DNA from: Clostridia bacterium | GTDB taxonomy: Bacteria > Bacillota_A > Clostridia > Oscillospirales > CAG-272 | Length of the DNA stretch: 23,553 nt | Direction: 5' to 3' | NCBI GenBank assembly: GCA_017959485.1 | Contig: JAGDAM010000328.1 | Location: 1-23,553, forward strand | Shown: in pieces, positions 1-5,524 of the stretch | Numbering within the stretch: position 1 is the first letter of the stretch | Layout: every line of letters starts with the position of its first letter | Position numbers and translations under genes: made by a program | The notes under the pieces: generated by a model | Seen by the model: the letters and a program-made list of their open reading frames with translations, nothing else | Databases searched by the model: none | Told to the model about the DNA's origin: nothing

Positions 1-477
1 ACGCAGTTCGATCCCTACACCGAAGAAGTCTCGATAGTACGCGAGGTCCGCTTCTCGAAGGGCGCACGCGGAAACGTTCGCTGCTACGGCGCCGACAACG
101 TTCCCGAAGGCGTAGCGATCATGCGCCTCGAGAAGGTCGGCGTATCGATCACCGGTAACTCGACCAATCCGACGAGATTCCAGCATCCGGTCGCCGGCAC
201 CTACAAGAAGTGGTGCGTCGAGAACGGAAAGAAGTACTTCTCGGTCGCCTCTGGCGGAGGCACGGGCAGAACGCTTCATCCCGACAACATGGCCGCCGGT
301 CCGTCCTCTTACGGCATGACCGACACGATGGGAAGGATGCACTCCGACGCTCAGTTCGCCGGATCCTCCTCCGTCCCGGCTCACGTCGAGATGATGGGCC
401 TGATCGGCATGGGCAACAACCCGATGGTGGGAGCCACCGTTGCGGTTGCTGTGGCAGTCGAAGAGAGCGCGAAGTAA
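1..477 (+). CDS. GGGtGRT-family protein, 5'-truncated by window edge
   Basis: The frame is open from base 1 to the stop at 475-477 and gives the C-terminal 158 residues. The start lies outside the window. A Ser-Gly-Gly-Gly-Thr-Gly-Arg-Thr stretch near the middle of the visible part is the signature that names the GGGtGRT family (Pfam PF14057), whose members are roughly 330 residues, so about half is present. The function of the family is unknown to me. The visible part has no membrane segment and ends in an Ala/Val-alternating strand followed by EESAK. An internal ATG at 121 exists, but the upstream frame reads as the same protein, so it is not the start. A strong terminator follows at 587-640. 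The same C-terminal codons, in a different codon version, recur twice downstream (933-1021 and 2706-2794). Confidence 0.85.
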   Translation, partial: TQFDPYTEEVSIVREVRFSKGARGNVRCYGADNVPEGVAIMRLEKVGVSITGNSTNPTRFQHPVAGTYKKWCVENGKKYFSVASGGGTGRTLHPDNMAAGPSSYGMTDTMGRMHSDAQFAGSSSVPAHVEMMGLIGMGNNPMVGATVAVAVAVEESAK

Positions 478-586
478 AGGAAGCAAAGCATCAATAAACA
501 TTGATGTTTCTAACATCTTGGATACATCTTTCTTTTGATTTGAATGCATCATTTGATCGCATAGAAACATCAATAAAACAACTATG

Positions 587-640
587 AATTAGTCCCATCA
601 TTTTTGTGTTTTTCACTAATGATGGGACTAATTGTTTTTT
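587..640 (+). terminator. Rho-independent terminator of the GGGtGRT gene
   Basis: A perfect 16-bp stem (587-602 with 618-633) encloses a 15-nt loop and is followed by GTTTTTT (634-640). It lies 110 bases after the stop and points the same way. A smaller 6-bp hairpin (CATCAA/TTGATG) lies just after the stop near 489-506. Confidence 0.85.
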
Positions 641-738
641 GTGCCGAAATGCCGAAATTCAGGTCCCTTTTTGGAGGCACCAGAATGAGAAAAATCCACT
701 TGAGATCAAAGGAAGAGATGATGGGTTTTTATGAAAAA

Positions 739-850
739 TGACGTTTTCATATCAAAACAGTTCGATTTTCGTGACGTTTCCAATTTTGCGCCTTTTGGCG
801 ATATAAAAGAGTCGCGGGGGATCCGGTAAAACCGGGTCCCTCGCAGAGGG
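739..850. repeat. Intergenic repeat, copy A (one 33-bp unit plus hairpin)
   Basis: One 33-bp unit beginning TGACGTTTTCATATCAAAAC (739-771) is followed by a partial unit (772-792), a small CGCC-tttt-GGCG hairpin and a G/C-rich hairpin (about 813-845) around GGATCCGGTAAAACCGGGTCC. The same modules in the same order occur at 5315-5458 and 8739-8880, and the hairpin alone at 4883-4929. Read on the minus strand the hairpin is followed by a short T-rich tract, so it can work as a terminator in that direction. No gene ends here on the minus strand. This copy is the most diverged of the three. Confidence 0.8.
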
Positions 851-869
851 TTTTATAGAACCGCTGAAA

Positions 870-932
870 TTCGCACTATTCGCTCAGCCCCGGGCGAATA
901 TTCTCAAAAATCGCTTCTCGGAGCGAAGAAAA
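870..932. repeat. ATTCGC-rich repeat tract following repeat copy A
   Basis: The stretch contains an inverted repeat ATTCGC (878-883)/GCGAAT (894-899) and degenerate TTCGC words. A closely similar tract follows the hairpin at 4937-5010, so hairpin and tract appear to travel together. No coding potential is seen. Confidence 0.55.
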
Positions 933-1021
933 GAAAAAACGCAGTCGGGCAACAACCCGACGGTCGGCGCGACCGTCGCGGTAGCCGTCGCCGTTGAAGA
1001 ATCGGCGAAGTAATCATATTT
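933..1021 (+). pseudogene. 3'-end fragment of a second GGGtGRT gene (direct repeat 1)
   Basis: This 89-bp block matches 2706-2794 at 88 of 89 positions. In frame it encodes the last 20 residues of a GGGtGRT protein plus its TAA stop (1011-1013). Against the intact gene at 415-477 the final 63 bases differ at 14 positions, and only one change alters an amino acid (Met to Thr). The fragment therefore descends from a different functional gene and not from the neighbour. No upstream coding part is present. The preceding bases are non-coding A-rich sequence. Confidence 0.75.
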
Positions 1022-1025
1022 TATT

Positions 1026-1192
1026 TTAAGGCAATATCGCACAATTCGACGCACAAATCTTGCCGGCTCTTTTGATGCCGGTATTGACGTCGAAATCTTG
1101 AAAAACCGCAGTGTTTCTGCGATTTCTCAGCAAAAACAGGCACAAAAATAACTCGGCAATCTACGCACGCGAATTGTGCGGTATTGCCTTAA
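1026..1192. repeat. 167-bp element with 23-bp terminal inverted repeats and inner hairpins
   Basis: Arms 1026-1048 and 1170-1192 are complementary at 22 of 23 positions. The single exception would be a G-U pair if transcribed. Inside, TTCGACG (1045-1051) pairs with CGTCGAA (1088-1094) and encloses CCGGC/GCCGG, and a CGCAG/CTGCG hairpin lies near 1110-1130. The element starts four bases after direct repeat 1. It holds no plausible gene. It could be a MITE-like insertion or a structured RNA. On the minus strand a TATAAA box (plus 1200-1205) ends about seven bases before the right arm. Confidence 0.6.
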
Positions 1193-1208
1193 CTCTGCCT
1201 TTATATCA

Positions 1209-1308
1209 GCGAGCGCGCGGGTTTGTTCAACGTTCAAAACAACGCAGTGCGCACGTTTGCATATCATTTAAAACAGCGAAATGCGCAGGTTTGCGATTAT
1301 TTTACTAT
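1209..1308. repeat. Degenerate tandem repeat, about three 33-34-bp units
   Basis: Three successive stretches (1209-1241, 1242-1275, 1276-1308) share the pattern GCGxxxTGCGCxxGTTTGC followed by an A/T-rich part ending in AAAACA. Identity between units is modest. The rest of the gap up to the sigma factor gene (1309-1476) shows no gene and no clear promoter. Confidence 0.4.
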
Positions 1309-1476
1309 ACAATTCAGAAAAAGTCAACAACGGATCAAACCGTTTTCCAAGCTTACCCGCATCAGTGTATATTACCTTTGATGCTGTTTCAATTTTTTCG
1401 CTAAAAAATGTGATCAACCCGTTTTTTTGTTGGGTATTAGAGTGAAAGGCCTTTTCATTCGGGAAGGAGGGAAAAC

Positions 1477-2034
1477 GTGGATGACCGTGCAATAGTCCAA
1501 ATGTTCCTTGACAGGAACGAGGACGCTGTCAGCGAAGCAAAAAAACAATACGAAGATTATTGTATGTATATCGCTAACAACGTGCTCCGTGACCGGCTTG
1601 ACGCGGAAGAAGTCTTTAACGACGCGCTGCTCGCCGCCTGGAACAGTATCCCGCCGCAGAATCCCGCGAATCTGAAAACCTATCTCGGCAAGCTCACAAG
1701 AGAGATTGCCATCAACCGGTGGAAAAAGAACAAGCGGCAAAAGCGGATTCCGTCCGAGATCACTCAGTCTCTTGACGAGATTGCGGAAATGGTATCCGGC
1801 GGCGATTTCGAAGAAGGACTTGAACAAGCCGAGCTGTCACGTGAGATTTCACGGTTTTTATTCTCCATCGACGAAACAAAGAGGAACGTTTTTATCAGGC
1901 GGTACTGGCACTATGATTCCATAGAGAGCATCTGCCAAAGGTACGGTTTCGGTAAAAGCCGGGTCCTCATGATGCTGAAAAGGACAAGGGATGACCTTGC
2001 CCGACACTTGAAGAAAGAAGGGTTTATCACATGA
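1477..2034 (+). CDS. ECF-type RNA polymerase sigma factor
   Basis: The 185-residue protein has the two-domain layout of sigma-70 family ECF factors. A region 2 helix bundle at about residues 25-85 contains the DAEEVFNDALLAAWNSI stretch and a basic INRWKKNKRQK segment. A C-terminal region 4 helix-turn-helix at about 145-180 reads SIESICQRYGFGKSRVLMML. It should direct RNA polymerase to a small regulon. The start is GTG at 1477, chosen because AAGGAGG (1464-1470) lies six bases upstream. The stop overlaps the next gene's start by four bases (ATGA), so the two are translationally coupled. That partner is a single-pass membrane protein, the usual anti-sigma arrangement in clostridia. The operon sits between two copies of an 89-bp repeat. 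Confidence 0.9.
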   Translation: MDDRAIVQMFLDRNEDAVSEAKKQYEDYCMYIANNVLRDRLDAEEVFNDALLAAWNSIPPQNPANLKTYLGKLTREIAINRWKKNKRQKRIPSEITQSLDEIAEMVSGGDFEEGLEQAELSREISRFLFSIDETKRNVFIRRYWHYDSIESICQRYGFGKSRVLMMLKRTRDDLARHLKKEGFIT

Positions 2035-2696
2035 AAGAAGATATTATGAGACAGGCTATCGGCGATATCGATGACAGGCTCATCGCAGGAGCCGAAAAGC
2101 AGCCGACCACAAGGCGCCCCGGCATTTCCTGGGTAAAATGGGGTTCCATTGCGGCGGCATTCAAATTGGCTGCTGTTGCCGCAGTTGCGTGCCTGGTCAT
2201 CGTTTGTGTATTTGCGATCGTCCCGAACCTGAGGAAATCAGATTTATTCAACGGGAACGGTCCCGCGACGGACAATACTGCCGCGCCCAAAACTGATGAT
2301 GAAACAGGCGACAGGTTGTTTTCATGGACGGAACATTATGAAAATGTATTGCAAGACGATAGTTATTGTCATTATAAAATGGGAAAGCACATCGAAAGTG
2401 ATATGATTTCCGGTAAAATCTGTAACAGTAAGGTTCAAGGAGGCATGGTGACGCCTAATGGATGGAGTCCGGAATATGAATTCGATGCTGAAATATTTTC
2501 AATATCCGGAGTATCACCCGAAGTTGCCGTTGCGGTAAAATCAAAGACATTGACTTACGAAATTAAGGACGATGGAGAGATTGTTGAACTAATTTTTAAG
2601 GATGATCTATACGTTATGTATAACCCGGAGTCGGATTTAACAACAATAAAAGACTATATCGTTACCTTCATCGACCCAAATCCATTCAGATATTAA
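2031..2696 (+). CDS. Single-pass membrane protein, probable anti-sigma factor
   Basis: The protein has 221 residues. A short charged N-terminus (1-40) resembles the cytoplasmic leader of clostridial sigma-linked membrane proteins (acidic IGDIDDRLI then a WVKWG segment). One hydrophobic span follows at about 41-64, then an extracytoplasmic domain of about 155 residues rich in Asp, Ser and Tyr. It overlaps the sigma gene by ATGA and should hold the sigma factor at the membrane until a signal is sensed outside. That role is inferred from position and topology. No canonical zinc-binding anti-sigma motif is visible. The outer domain is not one I recognise. Its DNA (about 2300-2690) is clearly more A/T-rich than neighbouring genes, which suggests a separate origin or fast divergence. 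Confidence 0.7.
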   Translation: MKEDIMRQAIGDIDDRLIAGAEKQPTTRRPGISWVKWGSIAAAFKLAAVAAVACLVIVCVFAIVPNLRKSDLFNGNGPATDNTAAPKTDDETGDRLFSWTEHYENVLQDDSYCHYKMGKHIESDMISGKICNSKVQGGMVTPNGWSPEYEFDAEIFSISGVSPEVAVAVKSKTLTYEIKDDGEIVELIFKDDLYVMYNPESDLTTIKDYIVTFIDPNPFRY

Positions 2697-2705
2697 CAGT
2701 GAAAC

Positions 2706-2794
2706 GAAAAAACGCAGTCGGACAACAACCCGACGGTCGGCGCGACCGTCGCGGTAGCCGTCGCCGTTGAAGAATCGGCGAAGTAATCATATTT
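2706..2794 (+). pseudogene. 3'-end fragment of a second GGGtGRT gene (direct repeat 2)
   Basis: The block is identical to 933-1021 except for one base, again ending in the codons for the GGGtGRT C-terminus and TAA (2784-2786). Here it is followed at once by a strong hairpin (2805-2847), as expected if this copy keeps the original gene's own terminator. It lies 10 bases after the anti-sigma gene's stop. Confidence 0.75.
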
Positions 2795-2804
2795 AACTTT
2801 AACA

Positions 2805-2847
2805 CAGCAGAGGGTGAAACCCGGATTTCGGGCTTCACCCTCTGCTG
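2805..2847. terminator. Strong 19-bp hairpin between convergent genes
   Basis: Arms 2805-2823 and 2829-2847 pair at 18 of 19 positions around a GATTT loop. It lies between the plus-strand sigma operon and the convergent ATPase gene. No long T-run follows on either strand. The minus strand has a weak TTAAAGTTAAAT tract. It is probably a shared or bidirectional terminator. Confidence 0.65.
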
Positions 2848-2862
2848 CGTTGAACGAAGCGC

Positions 2863-4044
2863 TCACAGTTCTTGCATCATTAGAAAATCGCTGAACCGTA
2901 TATGTCTGACGGTGCTTGTCGAATAATCAATATCGTCGGTAGTAATCAGTATTTTCTGCGCGCTGTTGTCCATGTTGTTAAACGCGGCCATTTCTCTGCC
3001 GTACGCCTTGCCGTCGACAACGCTGTACGCGACCTGAATGAAGTAGATCTTACCGCCTTTGTTTGCCATAAAGTCGATCTCTTTTCCCGCGTTTGAATAG
3101 AGCTTGACCGAATAGCCCATATAGACCAGTTCATTGTAAACGACGTTTTCAAGATTGTGATCAAGATCGAAGCGGTTGTTTTCGGCGCGAAGCGAATTGA
3201 AGCAGACGTCCGCGAGGTACAGTTTCCCGTAGTAGATCAGATCGCGTTTGGCTTTGGTTGAATACTGCGGTATTTCTTCGATAACGAAGGCGTCGCGTAG
3301 ATAACTCAGGTACTTGACGACGGTATTGATCGAACAGTTGACGTATTCGTTTTTGATATAATCGTGAACCGATTTGCTTGAGAAGATCCGCGAGTTGCTT
3401 TTGAAAACGAAGCCGACGATCCTCCTGAAAAGCATCTCTTTTTTGATTTTATATCTTTTTATCAGGTCGTTAATTACGATAGTATCCTCGAGCTCGCTGA
3501 GATATCTGATGCTTTCGCTTTCGCTTGCCGTTTCAAACCTTTTCGGGAAGCCGCCCCATATCAGATAATCAAGCGGAGTTACCGTTTTGCCCAGCTCTTT
3601 TGCGTATTCCGCAATCTCCTTGTAGACGAAAGGACGGATCCTGAACGATACCTCCCGACCGCTGAGCATAGACAGAACGTCTTTTGAAAGAAGGGTCGAA
3701 TTCGACCCGGTGACAAAGACCGAATTGTCCGAAAGGCGCAGCGTCTTTACCGCGTCCGCCCATCTGTCGAGCAGCTGTATCTCGTCCAGAAAAACGTAGC
3801 ACTTTCCGGGTTTGCGGTTTTTTTCCACGTAACGGATGAGTCCCATGCAGTCGCCTATCGCTTCCAGAGTAGCCGCGTTTTCAAAATTCAGATATATAAC
3901 GTTGTCGGTCTTTTCGGATATCTCGGAGCGGACGGTGTCGAGTATCACCGATTTTCCGCACCTTCTGATCCCGACTATTACTTTGATGAGATCGCTGTCG
4001 TAAAAGCCCCTGATTTCATCAAGATATCTGTTTCTTACAATCAT
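2863..4044 (-). CDS. AAA_14/DUF4143-family ATP-binding protein
   Basis: The 393-residue protein has a Walker A motif GIRRCGKS (residues 25-32), a Walker B motif CYVFLDEIQ (82-90), a sensor-like VTGSNS (111-116), and the SGR-then-basic segment typical of AAA_14 ATPases. The C-terminal half (about 190-390) matches the DUF4143 layout: a winged-helix-like region followed by a restriction-endonuclease-like fold with EIDFM and FIQVAY. Length is normal for the family. Members are widespread in anaerobes, often in many copies, with no settled function. The ATG at 4044 has GAGGTG seven to eight bases upstream. Its promoter (4077-4105) is perfect and is built into a three-unit 41-bp repeat, which suggests autoregulation. 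The next gene upstream is divergent. Confidence 0.9.
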   Translation of the reverse strand: MIVRNRYLDEIRGFYDSDLIKVIVGIRRCGKSVILDTVRSEISEKTDNVIYLNFENAATLEAIGDCMGLIRYVEKNRKPGKCYVFLDEIQLLDRWADAVKTLRLSDNSVFVTGSNSTLLSKDVLSMLSGREVSFRIRPFVYKEIAEYAKELGKTVTPLDYLIWGGFPKRFETASESESIRYLSELEDTIVINDLIKRYKIKKEMLFRRIVGFVFKSNSRIFSSKSVHDYIKNEYVNCSINTVVKYLSYLRDAFVIEEIPQYSTKAKRDLIYYGKLYLADVCFNSLRAENNRFDLDHNLENVVYNELVYMGYSVKLYSNAGKEIDFMANKGGKIYFIQVAYSVVDGKAYGREMAAFNNMDNSAQKILITTDDIDYSTSTVRHIRFSDFLMMQEL

Positions 4045-4076
4045 GAATCCGCACCTCTTTCGGGTTTTTCAGTAAT

Positions 4077-4105
4077 ATTATACTGAAACATTTTACAAAA
4101 GTCAA
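4077..4105 (-). promoter_or_regulatory. Promoter of the AAA ATPase gene
   Basis: On the minus strand TTGACT (plus 4100-4105) and TATAAT (plus 4077-4082) are 17 bases apart. The first repeat half-site ACTGAAACATTTTAC (4082-4096) fills the spacer, so any protein bound there would block polymerase. Confidence 0.85.
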
Positions 4106-4204
4106 GAAAATCTTTCACTTATACTGAAACATTTTACTAAAATCGCAAAAATCTTTCACTTCCACTGAAACATTTTACGCTTTACGGTAAAATCTTTCAG
4201 TTGG
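4082..4204. repeat. Three 41-bp tandem repeats, each an imperfect dyad
   Basis: ACTGAAACATTTTAC starts at 4082, 4123 and 4164, and AAAATCTTTCA(C/G)TT starts at 4107, 4148 and 4189. The period is exactly 41 bp, about four helical turns. The two half-sites of a unit are inverted relative to each other. In unit 3 arms 4164-4178 and 4187-4201 match at 14 of 15 positions. The spacers between half-sites differ among units while the half-sites are kept, which points to protein-binding sites. They lie between the ATPase gene and its divergent neighbour. Confidence 0.85.
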
Positions 4205-4214
4205 ATCGCGGATA

Positions 4215-4243
4215 TTGACTTTGGGGAAGAAACGGATTATAAT
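4215..4243 (+). promoter_or_regulatory. Promoter of the PH-domain membrane protein gene
   Basis: TTGACT (4215-4220), 17-base spacer, TATAAT (4238-4243). It starts eleven bases beyond the last 41-bp repeat, so the repeats could influence both divergent genes. Confidence 0.8.
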
Positions 4244-4278
4244 ATATCCGAATAAATCGTTTCGTAAGGTATTTGGGT

Positions 4279-4863
4279 ATGAGCGATTACTACAGCGAAT
4301 GGACGGCGGTCTGGAGCGACTATCTCATCCCGGGAGAATACGTCAAATGGACCGGGCAGCCCGCGAGACGGATTCGGTTTCAGCCGATATATCTGTTCAT
4401 TATTCCTTTCACTTTCGTATGGTGCGGCGGAGTGATTGGCGCTGCCGCGGCATCCGTCATGAACTATATCGAGGGTGAAGGCGGGATTTTTGAGATTCTT
4501 TTCAACCTGCCGTTCTTTGCGGGAGGGGCCTTCTTTATTTACGTTCTTTATATCCTGCCGCTGATGCGCCGCAGACAGACGCGTTACGCGGTTACGAATA
4601 TGCGGGTGATGGAGTACTTCCGCGGAAAGATAAATACCGTTTCGATAGAACCGCACACTCCGGTCATGATTTCGGCGGTCAGCAAACGCGGGACCGCATC
4701 GGTGACCGTCGGAGCGCCGTATGACGATCCGCGCGAACAGGCCAAGCGCCCCGGCGAGCTGGTCCGGGATATGTCAAATCTTACGCCCGGTATTATTACG
4801 ATGATGGATATACCCGAGGCCGAAAGGGTTTACAGACTGATAATGCACAGAGACGAGGGCTGA
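4279..4863 (+). CDS. Two-pass membrane protein with bacterial PH-like domain
   Basis: The 194-residue protein begins with a soluble stretch containing PGEYVKWTGQP, the usual lead-in of bacterial PH (bPH/YdbS-like) proteins. Two hydrophobic spans follow at about 35-60 and 72-95, then a basic RRRQTRYAVTNMRVM segment that opens the PH-like beta domain (about 98-190). Molecular function is unknown, and the domain is generally membrane-associated. I start at ATG 4279, which has AAGG about nine bases upstream. A TTG two codons earlier is in frame but closer to the ribosome site. It is expressed from the promoter at 4215-4243 and ends before a strong hairpin. It is divergent from the ATPase gene and shares the repeat-bearing intergenic region with it. 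Confidence 0.75.
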   Translation: MSDYYSEWTAVWSDYLIPGEYVKWTGQPARRIRFQPIYLFIIPFTFVWCGGVIGAAAASVMNYIEGEGGIFEILFNLPFFAGGAFFIYVLYILPLMRRRQTRYAVTNMRVMEYFRGKINTVSIEPHTPVMISAVSKRGTASVTVGAPYDDPREQAKRPGELVRDMSNLTPGIITMMDIPEAERVYRLIMHRDEG

Positions 4864-4882
4864 GTCAAGGGGTTGCTTAAAG

Positions 4883-4929
4883 ACTATACCGCGGGGGATC
4901 CAGAAAAACCGGGTCCCCCGCGGTATGGT
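4883..4929. terminator. Long G/C-rich hairpin (repeat copy B, hairpin module only)
   Basis: ACTATACCGCGGGGGATCC pairs with GGGTCCCCCGCGGTATGGT through G-C, A-U and a few G-U pairs around an A-rich loop. It lies 20 bases after the stop of the PH-domain gene and probably stops its transcript, although no T-run follows. The same hairpin core recurs in repeat copies A, C and D. Confidence 0.7.
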
Positions 4930-4936
4930 CAATCAA

Positions 4937-5010
4937 AGTGTGAATATTCGCTCAAACTCGGGCGAATATTCGCAAAATTCGCTCTATTCGCTCAAAATTC
5001 GCTCGAAATT
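4937..5010. repeat. ATTCGC-rich repeat tract
   Basis: A perfect 10-bp inverted repeat GAATATTCGC (4942-4951)/GCGAATATTC (4962-4971) is followed by about five spaced copies of (A)TTCGCTC or close variants. It resembles 870-932, also downstream of the same hairpin. No gene is seen. Confidence 0.6.
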
Positions 5011-5012
5011 CG

Positions 5013-5040
5013 TTGACAAAACGTTTTTTTGGAGTATATT
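5013..5040 (+). promoter_or_regulatory. Promoter-like sequence before the winged-helix remnant
   Basis: TTGACA (5013-5018), 16 bases, TATATT (5035-5040). The spacing is one base short of ideal. A transcript from it would read into the broken gene at 5071. Confidence 0.45.
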
Positions 5041-5070
5041 CCCTCACTTTCAAAATTATACCTGCCGAAT

Positions 5071-5294
5071 ATGAACGCAGGGCCCGCCGAAGAGCCGGAA
5101 AAGTCCGCCGAGGTCACTCCGCAAATGCGGAAAGTGCTTGATTTTATTAAAGCGAACGGACAAATCACGGAAAAAGAAATCGGCAGTATACTCGGGCTAA
5201 AAAAACGCGTGCGTTTACCGTCGCGAAACAGATGCGCGATCTCGGACTGATCAGGGCCGTAGGCAGAGGAGAGAGTAAAAAATACGTAATATAA
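5071..5294 (+). pseudogene. Frameshifted winged-helix DNA-binding fragment
   Basis: From ATG 5071 the first frame reads through VTPQMRKVLDFIKANG and ITEKEIGSILGLKK. After a run of seven A (5199-5205) the sense continues in another frame as TRAFTVAKQMRDLGLIRAVG and on to a TAA at 5292-5294. One extra A would join the two parts. The joined sequence is a winged-helix domain of the kind that ends AlbA_2/Schlafen-like ATP-binding regulators. The large N-terminal part of such a protein is absent, so this is the tail of a decayed regulator, or a small winged-helix gene with one sequencing or mutational error. No good ribosome site precedes the ATG. Confidence 0.6.
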
Positions 5295-5314
5295 AGGCCA
5301 ATATTTTAGGAGAA

Positions 5315-5458
5315 TGACATTTCTATATCAAAACGGGCCGTTTTTCATGACATTTCAATATAAAAACAGTCTGATTTTCGTGACATTTCCAATTTTGCGC
5401 CTTTGGGCGGTATAAAAGAGCCGCGGGGGATCCGGTAAAACCGGGGCCCCCGCGCGGG
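5315..5458. repeat. Intergenic repeat, copy C (two 33-bp units plus terminator hairpin)
   Basis: Units at 5315-5347 and 5348-5380 begin TGACATTTC(T/A)ATAT(C/A)AAAA and are followed by a partial unit, CAATTTTGCGCC, and the hairpin at about 5421-5458. From 5348 to 5420 it is nearly identical to copy D (8772-8843). On the minus strand the hairpin is followed by CTCTTTTAT and lies 67 bases after the stop of the gene ending at 5525, so here it serves as that operon's terminator. Each unit carries a small dyad whose inner bases change in pairs (CGG/CCG in one, CAG/CTG in the next). Confidence 0.85.
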
Positions 5459-5524
5459 TTTTGCGGTGTTGCCTTATTTAAGATATCAAATGAAAAACTC
5501 GCCGGAACGGGCAAACCGCGTGTT

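Noticed and set aside
1026..1192. Insertion sequence
   Set aside because: No transposase frame inside, and no convincing target-site duplication at the ends.
1111..1404. 97-codon open frame
   Set aside because: It overlaps the inverted-repeat element and tandem repeat, has no ribosome site and no recognisable protein pattern.
4082..4204. CRISPR array in the 41-bp repeats
   Set aside because: Both the repeat and most of the spacing are conserved, the units are dyads, and they overlap a promoter.
5315..5380. CRISPR array in the 33-bp units
   Set aside because: Only two or three units, no unique spacers, the same units recur at other loci, and no cas genes.
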